Part shown: positions 1 to 6,374 of the stretch, piece by piece
Layout: each line of letters starts with the position of its first letter
Position numbering within the stretch: the first letter of the stretch is position 1
NCBI GenBank assembly: GCA_013821585.1
Contig: JACDGO010000006.1
Location: 1 to 9,817, forward strand
Reading direction: 5' to 3'
DNA length: 9,817 nucleotides
Origin: Sphingomonadaceae bacterium
GTDB taxonomy: Bacteria; Pseudomonadota; Alphaproteobacteria; Sphingomonadales; Sphingomonadaceae
Program-made: the position numbers and the translations under genes
The notes under the pieces: generated by a model
Told to the model about the DNA's origin: nothing
Seen by the model: the letters and a program-made list of their open reading frames with translations, nothing else
The model's database searches: none

Positions 1-879
1 GTATTGCTGCTTGTTCATGATCGGCATGATGTATTTGCCGCAGAGACCCTTTGACCCCATCGTTCCCCACGCGATCAGCTCGCGGTGCAGCTTGTAGGCC
101 ATGCGTTCCGCGACGAGCCGCGACGACTGAATCGGGTTCATATGGGCTGCCACATTGCCGTTCAGAGGGTACATGCTGCCCTGGCACCCGGCACACCAGA
201 AGAGCGGCGTGATCGGCTTCCTGATCGTCGCCGCCACACAGTCAGCCACGCAGGCAACCTGCGCGATCGGATTGGCAAACACAGCAGCTTCGGGGTTGAT
301 CAGTGTCGTCAGCGTATCGTCCTGCCACAGCGGGTCGATCTCGGTGACATAAGCGATATCGAAGCTTGTCTGCTCGAGGCACAAAAAGTCGGCGACGATC
401 TCCATCCAGTACATCAGTGGATAGATGTACCAATGGACGTTCCACTTGGCGGTCGCCTGCGCGTTACCGCCGTCGATCTGGGGCCCTGCATAAGCACCGT
501 GGCCGATATCAAAACCGGGCGCGATCCTGACACCGCCGAGGTTCACAAAGCACCACGGCTTCAAGCTCACATCGACCAGCCGCACCGGCTCCCAGAACCC
601 GACCGCCACGCCGATGCGCGGAATCGGTGTCCCGCAGGCGCAGACCGGAAGCGCTGGATTGCCATCGGCATCGGGGCGCGACGACGGCCAGATATGGAGC
701 GAGCCGAGCGACAGTGGAAACAGGCAGCTCCAGCACACGTCCGTGATCGGATTGACGAATTTACCCGTACAACTTCCCCGAACGCCAGCGGACGCAGGGG
801 AGGCTGCAAGCACGCCCGCCGACGTAAGGATCGCGATGACGAGGCGCCAGCAAAGGAAATGACGGCCGAGCCAGCGCAT
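1..879 (-). CDS. traU: TraU, conjugative pilus assembly/mating protein (C-terminus beyond window)
   Basis: TraU is a periplasmic protein of F-type systems needed for DNA transfer and pilus function. The frame is open from the ATG at 879 to the left edge, giving 293 residues; F TraU is about 330, so some 35-40 residues are probably missing. Residues 1-31 form a signal peptide (Arg-rich start, hydrophobic core, ASA before the cut). The mature part opens with CTGKFVNPITDVCWSC and continues with CACGTPIPRIGVAVGFWEP and KWNVHWYIYPLMYWME, all typical of TraU. It has 12 cysteines after the signal peptide (C37, C49, C52, C80, C82, C110, C167, C210, C214, C229, C232, C280), which fits the DsbC gene upstream. 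The ATG overlaps the TGA of the preceding gene by one base (TGATG), and a GAGG lies about 8 bases upstream. Family identification is confident; exact full length is not visible. Confidence 0.95.
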   Translation of the reverse strand, partial: MRWLGRHFLCWRLVIAILTSAGVLAASPASAGVRGSCTGKFVNPITDVCWSCLFPLSLGSLHIWPSSRPDADGNPALPVCACGTPIPRIGVAVGFWEPVRLVDVSLKPWCFVNLGGVRIAPGFDIGHGAYAGPQIDGGNAQATAKWNVHWYIYPLMYWMEIVADFLCLEQTSFDIAYVTEIDPLWQDDTLTTLINPEAAVFANPIAQVACVADCVAATIRKPITPLFWCAGCQGSMYPLNGNVAAHMNPIQSSRLVAERMAYKLHRELIAWGTMGSKGLCGKYIMPIMNKQQY

Positions 880-1163
880 CACCGGTCCCTCGCATCAAGG
901 GTCAGCTGGTCGAGCCGGGCATCATCGCGCCTTTTTTTGACCAAAAAGTACACGGTGCCGACGATAAGCGTTGCAGCAAGCAGCACTCCCGACACCAGAC
1001 CTGTCACCACGGGGCCCAGCAAAGGGTGCCACACCAGCCTGGTGCTAAGGACCCCTATCCCCGTCACCGAGACCAGTCCGATAAAGCTCAAACGCAGCAG
1101 ACGGACGGGCCGCGTCTCGGGCGCCGCCATTCCGGGTCCCATGACTCTCTCAAGCACGTTCAT
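879..1163 (-). CDS. Small two-helix membrane protein of unknown function between traW and traU
   Basis: This is a 94-residue protein that I do not recognise. It has two hydrophobic segments, about residues 24-44 and 50-75, followed by KKRRDD and a charged tail. By the positive-inside rule both ends probably face the cytoplasm. The ATG at 1163 is chosen because a GAGG lies 6 bases upstream; the in-frame ATG at 1142 (MGPGM) is an alternative with a poorer site. The frame continues upstream to 1292, but that part overlaps traW and has no TraW-independent signal. It follows traW after 43 bases and its stop overlaps the traU start, so it is translated as part of the operon. F itself has no gene here, so this is probably a lineage-specific accessory inner-membrane component of the apparatus; that role is inferred only from position. 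Confidence 0.75.
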   Translation of the reverse strand: MNVLERVMGPGMAAPETRPVRLLRLSFIGLVSVTGIGVLSTRLVWHPLLGPVVTGLVSGVLLAATLIVGTVYFLVKKRRDDARLDQLTLDARDR

Positions 1164-1206
1164 ATGCGACCTCGCGAGGCTTGAAGCAGAACGACGGCAG
1201 CGGCCT

Positions 1207-1848
1207 TCACGAACCGGCTCCAGGCAACAGCTTGGCGATCTCATTGACGCGCATGGCATGGCCTTCCTGGACCACGACTGCGGGTACGGCATGGATCCCG
1301 AACTTCGTCGTCAGACGACCGTCCTGGTCGAAGTAGAACCGCCGCTGGTGCGTGGTCATCGCATCAAGCGGCGCGCCGGCGACCATGATCAACTTGGCAG
1401 ACGCATCATAGCACTTCATCGCCCACGCCATTTGAGCGGGATCATCGCCATTGATGAACACCAGCGGCGTCCTCACGGCGATGAAGTCGAGCGGATTGAC
1501 GCGCCGGCCCCGCGGTGCAATCAGATTGCCCTTCTGGTCGCGGATATCGTGATCGATTACGATCGAAGGGTCGAACAGCCACGAACGTGCGACCGTGGCG
1601 CGCTCGATTCCGGCTACCGGTGTCGGACGCCGCACCTTGGCCTCGGCGCGCTGACGGAACTTCTCGTTCATGGCATCGACCTGGCCGGTCGACTGCAACG
1701 TGTTGAGCTTCTGCTCGATCACGCGCAGCAGATCGGACTCGATCACCGGAAAGACCGTGCCGACCTGGCCATAGTCCTTAGCCACAGCGGGCGCAGCGGC
1801 CAGGCTAACCACGGTCGACGAGACAAGCGCCAAGGCAAGTGCGCGCAT
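1207..1848 (-). CDS. traW: TraW, periplasmic pilus assembly protein
   Basis: TraW is a periplasmic F-type protein required for pilus assembly; in F it works with TrbC and TraU. The product is 213 residues, close to F TraW (210). Residues 1-23 are a signal peptide ending AVA before KDYGQVGTVFPVIE, the conserved TraW opening. RRPTPVAGIERAT (73-85) is another family hallmark. The C-terminal part (about 118-205) ends in FDQDGRLTTKFGIHAVPAVV, a pattern resembling the cis-proline end of thioredoxin-like folds as in TrbC, but without a CxxC; there is one cysteine, C146. The ATG at 1848 overlaps the TGA of the S26 peptidase gene by one base. There is no strong ribosome binding site, so translation probably depends on coupling. 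The frame extends upstream to 1896, but that extension lacks a signal peptide and overlaps the peptidase gene. Confidence 0.93.
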   Translation of the reverse strand: MRALALALVSSTVVSLAAAPAVAKDYGQVGTVFPVIESDLLRVIEQKLNTLQSTGQVDAMNEKFRQRAEAKVRRPTPVAGIERATVARSWLFDPSIVIDHDIRDQKGNLIAPRGRRVNPLDFIAVRTPLVFINGDDPAQMAWAMKCYDASAKLIMVAGAPLDAMTTHQRRFYFDQDGRLTTKFGIHAVPAVVVQEGHAMRVNEIAKLLPGAGS

Positions 1849-2378
1849 CACAGCACCGTCGTACCGGTGCCGACGATCTGCTTGTCGCACACCCACCCGA
1901 TATCGGCATAGCGGCTGTCGAAGCCATCGGGATGTGGCGAGCCCATGAAATAGCAGTCCTGCGGGACACGCCCCAGCGGACCCGGCGCGAGCGGCTCGCC
2001 GCGCTTCGACAGCGCTTTCAGGTGTGCGACACGCGCGCCGTTCACCGACACCCAGTTGTCGGCGCGCGTGACGATATCACCCGGCATTCCATAGACGGTC
2101 TTGCCGAACGGCTGCGGCTCCTTGCCGAAATGCGCCACGATCAGTGGTGTCCTGGGGACGACAAAGAACGCGAGTTTGCCGCGCACCGGCGACGTGCCGC
2201 GCTCAACCACGAACGCCCAGTTGGGGAGCGATTCAGTCGCGTTGATCAGGAACAGGTGCCGGTCGCGCCAGCCTTGCGTCGCGAGGTAGAGCGCGGCCAG
2301 CCCGACAATCAACAGTACTATCGGCCATGAAGGAAGGTGCGCGGACCGGTCTCGCTCGAGCACTTCAGGGCTGACCAT
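1848..2378 (-). CDS. trhF: S26-family signal peptidase of the transfer system (TrhF / RP4 TraF type)
   Basis: A 176-residue inner-membrane serine-lysine peptidase of the type encoded in MPF-F clusters of R27 and SXT (trhF) and in RP4 (traF), where it matures or cyclises the pilin. One membrane anchor lies at residues 18-34. The nucleophile region is NATESLPNW with Ser50; the general-base region is GKTVYGMPGD with Lys93, aligning with KRAVGLPGD of LepB; the third box is YFMGSPHPDGFDSR near the C-terminus. An Asn replaces the usual residue after SxP and the glycine that normally follows is absent. This is not the thioredoxin-like TraF of the F plasmid. The ATG at 2378 is preceded by a strong GGGGAGG at 5 bases, which decides the start over longer in-frame extensions. 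It overlaps the trbI end by 14 bases. The substrate (probably pilin TraA) is not in the window. Confidence 0.9.
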   Translation of the reverse strand: MVSPEVLERDRSAHLPSWPIVLLIVGLAALYLATQGWRDRHLFLINATESLPNWAFVVERGTSPVRGKLAFFVVPRTPLIVAHFGKEPQPFGKTVYGMPGDIVTRADNWVSVNGARVAHLKALSKRGEPLAPGPLGRVPQDCYFMGSPHPDGFDSRYADIGWVCDKQIVGTGTTVL

Positions 2379-3033
2379 CGACACCTCCCCTAAGCGCCGA
2401 AGGATACGCAACACCGGGTTGATAGGATGACGGCGCATAGCCACTCGGCTGCTCTCCGCCCCCCGCTGCGCCGAAGGGCGCAGACTGCGGCGACGAGCCG
2501 ATCGCGCTGAGCATGGCCTGCGCAACCCCGCCTGATGGCGCTGCCGGATCGTTCTGCATCGGGGCGACAGGCATACGGGGCAGCAGGGTCTGTGCGACGG
2601 GCATCGGTACGAGCTTGGCCACGTAGTCGGCAATCGATCCGGTAATGTCCTCGCTCGACGACGAAACGACCGCTTCACCGACCAGGACCACAGCGCCGGC
2701 AGCCGAGCGCTCCTTCAGCGCCTTGTCGAGCGCCTGCATGAAGGCACGGGTCCGCGCGGTGACCTTGTCGGGATCATCGCCGCTGCGCGCTTCGGCGAGC
2801 GCGAACTGGTTGACCAGCTCGCCGAGCCTCACCGAGACCACCTTGTGCTGGCGCAGGGCGAGGAGCTCACGCGTGGTCCACATCGCCCAGATCGCCGCCA
2901 GCAGCAGCAAAGCGCCAACGAGGATCTCAGTCAGCGACAGACCGGCGAAGGTCTTTGCAGGTTTCGAGACCGTCTCCGATGTCGGTGCTTCAGCGTTCAG
3001 GCCGAGATCGAACTGCGATGCGTCAGTTGCCAT
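2365..3033 (-). CDS. trbI: TrbI, F-type inner-membrane pilus retraction protein, with long Pro/Ser/Gly tail
   Basis: F TrbI is a 128-residue inner-membrane protein that affects pilus outgrowth and retraction. This 222-residue product has a soluble N-terminus, one membrane segment (35-53), then a domain at about 60-142 that matches TrbI: ALDKALKERSAAGAVVLVGE followed by AVVSSSSEDIT and an amphipathic segment (IADYVAKLV). Its place between traC and traW is where F carries trbI. Residues 143-222 are an extra tail rich in Pro, Ala, Gly, Ser and Gln that F TrbI lacks. The ATG at 3033 has GGGAGG 5 bases upstream and overlaps the preceding gene by 11 bases. The identification rests on the local pattern and on position, and is less certain than for traC or traU. 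Confidence 0.78.
   Translation of the reverse strand: MATDASQFDLGLNAEAPTSETVSKPAKTFAGLSLTEILVGALLLLAAIWAMWTTRELLALRQHKVVSVRLGELVNQFALAEARSGDDPDKVTARTRAFMQALDKALKERSAAGAVVLVGEAVVSSSSEDITGSIADYVAKLVPMPVAQTLLPRMPVAPMQNDPAAPSGGVAQAMLSAIGSSPQSAPFGAAGGGEQPSGYAPSSYQPGVAYPSALRGGVDGQP
2384..2390 (-). promoter_or_regulatory. Ribosome binding site of the S26 peptidase gene
   Basis: GGGGAGG on the minus strand, 5 bases before the ATG at 2378. It lies within the end of trbI and fixes the peptidase start. The open frame upstream would otherwise allow a start as far as 2678. Confidence 0.75.
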
Positions 3034-3445
3034 GCTGGCCTCCCACGGACGATGGATTGAAGAGCGCGCGAAAGACGCCGCCGGGCCACCAAAGGATGGC
3101 GAGGAAGATGAGGGTCCAGGCGATCGCCGTTTCAAATGCGAGATCCTGCAGCATGTCCTTGCGCAGCAGATCGTCGGCAAAAGCGAAACGCGCGCCGGTG
3201 ACAGCCGGGAAGTCGGCAAGATGGCGCACGAACAGCAATGCCCAGCCCAATGCGAAGACGGCCAGCACGCTGATCGCCATCAGCGCCGAGCTGGCAGCCA
3301 GTCCCACCATTTGCCTCATTTCGCGAGCCGTGAGCGGTTCGACGCGCCGGGTTTCGCGGGCTCTAAGCGGCTCCAAACGACGGGCCTCGAGGGCCTTGAG
3401 CGGCTCGGAGAGCCGGGTTTCTGCAAAAACAAATGTGCTGGCCAT
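3023..3445 (-). CDS. Small two-helix membrane protein with N-terminal 11-residue repeats, function unknown
   Basis: A 140-residue protein I do not recognise as a named transfer protein. Residues 9-41 are three tandem 11-residue repeats (ETRLSEPLKAL, EARRLEPLRAR, ETRRVEPLTAR) with a partial fourth (EMRQ). They are highly charged and likely form a cytoplasmic helix. Membrane segments are about 50-73 and 102-120, joined by a loop holding LAD...RFAFADDL. The loop motif and topology match the neighbouring 115-residue gene, suggesting an ancient duplication. The ATG at 3445 sits two bases after that gene's stop, with GGGGGAG just upstream overlapping the stop. Its position between traC and trbI makes an inner-membrane accessory role in the channel likely. 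No enzymatic motif is visible. Confidence 0.72.
   Translation of the reverse strand: MASTFVFAETRLSEPLKALEARRLEPLRARETRRVEPLTAREMRQMVGLAASSALMAISVLAVFALGWALLFVRHLADFPAVTGARFAFADDLLRKDMLQDLAFETAIAWTLIFLAILWWPGGVFRALFNPSSVGGQHGN
3323..3421 (-). repeat. Three in-frame 33-bp tandem repeats encoding 11-residue units
   Basis: The units span 3389-3421, 3356-3388 and 3323-3355 on the minus strand and encode E-x-R-x-x-E-P-L-x-A-[RL]. A fourth partial unit follows. The copies are diverged at the DNA level, but the protein pattern is kept. They lie wholly inside the 140-residue membrane-protein gene. Confidence 0.8.
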
Positions 3446-3447
3446 CT

Positions 3448-3795
3448 TCACTCCCCCGCTTCGCTTGAGAACACTTGGCCGAGGCTCGCACGGCGTAAAA
3501 ACATCGTGGCGCTGAGCGCGATGCCGCTGACGAGGCGCAGATCGTCCTGGAACGCGACGCGACGCGTGGGATCGGCGACACCGTAGCGATCGGCGAGATT
3601 GGCGACCTGCAGGAAGAAGCCCTCGAGCGTGAAATTGCCCAACGCGAAGAAGACGAGCACGAACAGACCAGCCGTCGCCAGCAGCGTCACTGCACTCCAC
3701 CCGAGCAGGCGGAAGCCGACCTCGATTGCGCGACCGACATCGAGCTTGGCTGCAGGGTTTGCTTTGGGCTGGGGCAGCGCCGACACCGCGCTCAC
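3448..3795 (-). CDS. Small membrane protein, probable paralogue of its downstream neighbour, function unknown
   Basis: A 115-residue protein with a Pro/Ala-rich cytoplasmic start, a clear membrane segment (about 30-53), a periplasmic loop containing LADRYGVADPTRRVAFQDDL (67-86), and a weaker second hydrophobic stretch (87-100). The loop motif R-x-A-F-x-D-D-L and the FALG at the end of helix 1 recur in the next gene. The start is the GTG at 3795, whose bases overlap the traC TGA as GTGA. A second GTG at 3786 has a better spaced GGAG (8 bases) and could be the real start, removing three residues. It is coupled to traC by overlap. No known family is recognised; an inner-membrane accessory part of the transfer apparatus is inferred from location. 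Confidence 0.72.
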   Translation of the reverse strand: MSAVSALPQPKANPAAKLDVGRAIEVGFRLLGWSAVTLLATAGLFVLVFFALGNFTLEGFFLQVANLADRYGVADPTRRVAFQDDLRLVSGIALSATMFLRRASLGQVFSSEAGE

Positions 3796-5837
3796 TCCGC
3801 AGCCACCGCGAAGGGCGCCTCTTCAACTTGGCTCCACTTCCCCGGGTCATTCGGATAGGCGACGCGCTCGATCGCCATCTCCATCGGCAAGCCCGTCGCC
3901 AGCTGCGCCTGCACTTGGCTGAAGACCTGCGGGGATGAGGAGTAGAGTGTCGCCGAATAGGGATCGAGGACCAGGCGCCCGATCGCCAGCGTCTCGGGTC
4001 CCTTGATCATCACGTCGGAATACTCGGTGCCATTGCGCTTCAGGCTGCGCATCAGCGTCTCGGTCGCGGCCGACATATCGAAGCGGTCGTGCTTCATGAA
4101 GTCCGAGATCGATTCAGGTTTTTGCTGGAGGATCACGAACCAGTCGCTGTTTTCGAGCGCGGCGATCGAGCCCGGCGACTTGTAGTAATCGTTGAGCGAC
4201 TGCGTAGCGGTGATCAGCGAGGCGCCGTATTTGCGGCAGGTGCGGGCATAGCTTTCGACGAAATCGGCCATCGAGCCGCCCTTGAGCATCTGCCAGGCCT
4301 CATCCATGATCAGCGCCTTGGCGCGGCTGCGCGGCAGCTTGCGCATCGCCTGCGTCGACATGAACATGATCGCGGTCAGGACGACCGAGCGCAGCTCCTC
4401 GCGGCTCGACAGGTCCGAGAGCTCGAACACCGTCAGGTCGGCATTCAGTTTGAAGGTGGCCTCGCCGCTAAAGAACTGGCCGTAAGTGCCATGCGTCGAG
4501 AACGGCCGCATCGAGGTGGCGAGGCTGCGCGACAGGCCGTTGTTCTGCGCGAGCAGCGCCTCGATGATATCGTCGACCGACCCGCCCCTGCCCTTCTCGT
4601 TCCACACCGAGTTGACGACGCCGTCGATCAATCCGCGCTCGGTATCGTTCAGCCGGTCGACGTGGCGTGCCATCTGACTGACCATCGCTTTGAGCATCGC
4701 GAGGCAATCGAGCCGGTAATCCTCGTCCTCGGCCGCAGCCTCGTCGTCGATCATCGAGAAGGGATTGATGCAGAAGCCGCTGGCGAGCGTAAATTCGACG
4801 AACGCGCCGCCCTGCAGTTTGGCCGAATGCTCGAAGCTGCGGCCATCATCGATGACGATGACATGCGCGCCCGCACCGCACAGCGCGGCATTGAGCTCTT
4901 GGAGACAGACCGACTTGCCCGACCCCGACTTGCCGAACACGCAGACATTGTGGTTGCCCGCCATATTTTCGAACGGCGACCAGAAGAACGGTTCGCCCCG
5001 ACGGCCGACCAGCAGCAAATGCGGGATGTTCGAGCCGCGATATTCGCCCTGGATCGGCGCGAGATTGGCGGCGGTCGAAGTCATGTACGTCCGCATCCGC
5101 TTCATCCGCTCGAGGTCCGTGGCGAGCCCCGAGGCGAGCGTCATCGGCAGGCACGAGAGGAACCCCATCATCTGCATGTGACGCTCGGAATGGAGATCCC
5201 ACCCACACGCCTTGTACATCGACTTAATGATGCGCTCGTTGGTGTCGGCCTTGCCCTTGGGGCTGAAGGCGGTGACACAGTAGAAAGCGCGCACCAGCTT
5301 GTTGCCCATGCGCAGCGCGTCGGTGACATATTCCCACTCGCGCCGCTGGTCCTTCAGCTGCGGCAGAAACCGCGCAGACTTCGAGTCCGCAAGGCTCGAG
5401 GTGCGCATGAACTTGAACGCTGCTTTATTTGCCGACGATGTCTCGTCGGGGAAGACAAGCGACAGCGAGGTGGCAACCGGGCATGGCAGGCGCAGCTTGT
5501 CGGTAAACAGGTCGCCGATAAGGCGCATATTGTCCCACGGCGCCCAGCGCGGGGGCAGATTACGCGGGGAATAGCATCGCAGCTCGAAGGTATCGGGATA
5601 CATCTCGCCGATTTCGGGGACCCCGTCCTTGTCGACTCCGGTCGCGCGCAGACGCTCGGTCTTGATCTCGATCGCGTGCGGCAGATGGACCAGCTCCATG
5701 TCGCGGCGCACCGCCTGGTCGGCGATTGGGTCGAACTGGTTGTAGCTGACCGGATCATCGCCTGCCGCGGTCGTCGGCGATGTGACATCATCGATTAGCG
5801 CGAGCAGTGCCACCGGGTCGAGCACGCGGGATGGCAC
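3792..5837 (-). CDS. traC: TraC, VirB4-like ATPase, main part downstream of the in-frame TAG
   Basis: TraC is the VirB4-family ATPase of F-type systems, needed for pilus assembly at the inner membrane. This 681-residue ORF holds the rest of the N-terminal region and the whole ATPase domain: Walker A GKSGSGKS at 302-309, Walker B ALIMDEAW at 508-515, and TATQS at 543-547. It is in the same frame as the 176-residue ORF just upstream. Only TAG-ATC-GAA separates the two, and together they would make 860 residues (F TraC is 875). Its opening PSRVLDPVALLALIDDV corresponds to an internal part of TraC. The GTG at 5837 has no ribosome binding site, and the first ATG comes 46 residues later. A natural separate start is therefore weak; re-initiation after the TAG or readthrough would be required. 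The stop overlaps the next gene as GTGA. Confidence 0.9.
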   Translation of the reverse strand: MPSRVLDPVALLALIDDVTSPTTAAGDDPVSYNQFDPIADQAVRRDMELVHLPHAIEIKTERLRATGVDKDGVPEIGEMYPDTFELRCYSPRNLPPRWAPWDNMRLIGDLFTDKLRLPCPVATSLSLVFPDETSSANKAAFKFMRTSSLADSKSARFLPQLKDQRREWEYVTDALRMGNKLVRAFYCVTAFSPKGKADTNERIIKSMYKACGWDLHSERHMQMMGFLSCLPMTLASGLATDLERMKRMRTYMTSTAANLAPIQGEYRGSNIPHLLLVGRRGEPFFWSPFENMAGNHNVCVFGKSGSGKSVCLQELNAALCGAGAHVIVIDDGRSFEHSAKLQGGAFVEFTLASGFCINPFSMIDDEAAAEDEDYRLDCLAMLKAMVSQMARHVDRLNDTERGLIDGVVNSVWNEKGRGGSVDDIIEALLAQNNGLSRSLATSMRPFSTHGTYGQFFSGEATFKLNADLTVFELSDLSSREELRSVVLTAIMFMSTQAMRKLPRSRAKALIMDEAWQMLKGGSMADFVESYARTCRKYGASLITATQSLNDYYKSPGSIAALENSDWFVILQQKPESISDFMKHDRFDMSAATETLMRSLKRNGTEYSDVMIKGPETLAIGRLVLDPYSATLYSSSPQVFSQVQAQLATGLPMEMAIERVAYPNDPGKWSQVEEAPFAVAAE

Positions 5838-5843
5838 TTCGAT

Positions 5844-5846
5844 CTA
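5844..5846 (-). other. traC: In-frame amber (TAG) codon interrupting traC
   Basis: Reading the minus strand gives ...GCG CTG CTT TAG ATC GAA GTG CCA TCC CGC..., with TraC sequence on both sides in the same frame. One base change from CAG (Gln) would account for it. All ten other stop codons visible in the window are TGA, so this TAG is out of character. It may be a nonsense mutation, a base-call error, or a codon read through in the host; the sequence alone cannot decide. Confidence 0.85.
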
Positions 5847-6374
5847 AAGCAGCGCCGAACGAAGGCTGTCGCCAATAGCGATCAGCTCTTCGTCGGTCAC
5901 AGGCGACCCGTCGGGTATCCCGATCGAGATGAACAGTCGGAAGCTGCGCAGGTGGAAGGGCGCATCAGCCGACATCGATTCCCACACGCCGTCCGACAGG
6001 AAGTCGGTGCGGTGCTTGGCCATCCGCTCATAGACGCCCATCGCCGAGTAGCGCGGCACGAACCATTCGGCGAGCTTGGTGCCGATCCGTGACGTGGCGA
6101 GGTTGATGATGCCGACGCAGCAACCAGCGGGCATGCCTTCAGAGAAGCATTGGGTGAGGATATCGCCGGTGCGTTCGTCGGCGCCGACCAGCGGTGAGAC
6201 TTCGATCGCGACCTCGCGCGAGTTCGAATTGTGGAAGATCTCGGTCTTGGCATCGTAGCTGCGATACGGCAGCCAGTGTGCAAGCATCGGGACCGACGCG
6301 TCAGGGCGCGCCGCATCGGGCTTGCCGGCGCTGCCAACCACTCCGTCGAAGATCGAGAGGAGCTTGCCGATCAC
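5844..6374 (-). CDS. traC: TraC N-terminal domain, cut off by in-frame TAG
   Basis: This 176-residue ORF matches the start of TraC of F-type systems. It has a lead-in followed by MLAHWLPYRSYD (F has FSRLLPYRDYN), then AIEVSPLVGADE, a stretch aligning with the F region around residues 60-150, and FHLRSFRLFISIGIP, which parallels the LRHYRVFISY part of F TraC. It ends LRSALL-TAG exactly where F TraC continues without a break. It contains no ATP-binding motif and is not expected to work alone. The start is a GTG at 6374 overlapping the traV TGA (GTGA), with GGGAG 7 bases upstream. A stably split TraC, like a two-subunit VirB4, is possible but less likely than an interrupted gene. Confidence 0.88.
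   Translation of the reverse strand: MIGKLLSIFDGVVGSAGKPDAARPDASVPMLAHWLPYRSYDAKTEIFHNSNSREVAIEVSPLVGADERTGDILTQCFSEGMPAGCCVGIINLATSRIGTKLAEWFVPRYSAMGVYERMAKHRTDFLSDGVWESMSADAPFHLRSFRLFISIGIPDGSPVTDEELIAIGDSLRSALL

Noticed and set aside
567..809. Possible frameshift in traU suggested by a competing minus-strand frame ending at 567
   Set aside because: Careful reading of 661-780 shows the TraU frame is continuous (LFPLSLGSLHIWPSSRPDAD), so there is no frameshift.
1170..1179. Perfect 10-base palindrome CCTCGCGAGG at the start of the 94-residue gene
   Set aside because: It overlaps the ribosome binding site, but as a hairpin it offers only a three-base stem with a four-base loop. In GC-rich DNA such a short palindrome is expected by chance.
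85..1911. 608-codon open frame on the plus strand
   Set aside because: It lies antisense across traU, the 94-residue gene and traW, which all match known or coherent proteins. The translation is rich in Arg, His and Asp with no domain; long antisense frames are common in GC-rich genes with few stop triplets.
1848..2678. Long 276-codon form of the S26 peptidase gene
   Set aside because: The first 100 codons overlap trbI, are Arg-rich with no structure, and the ATG at 2378 has a far better ribosome binding site.
2645..3586. 313-codon open frame on the plus strand
   Set aside because: It is antisense to trbI and the small membrane-protein genes, which have ribosome binding sites and membrane segments. 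No motif is recognisable in the plus-strand product.
4089..5798. 569-codon open frame on the plus strand
   Set aside because: It is fully antisense to traC, whose Walker motifs prove the minus strand is coding. The product has the low-complexity Arg/Glu/Ala composition of a shadow frame.
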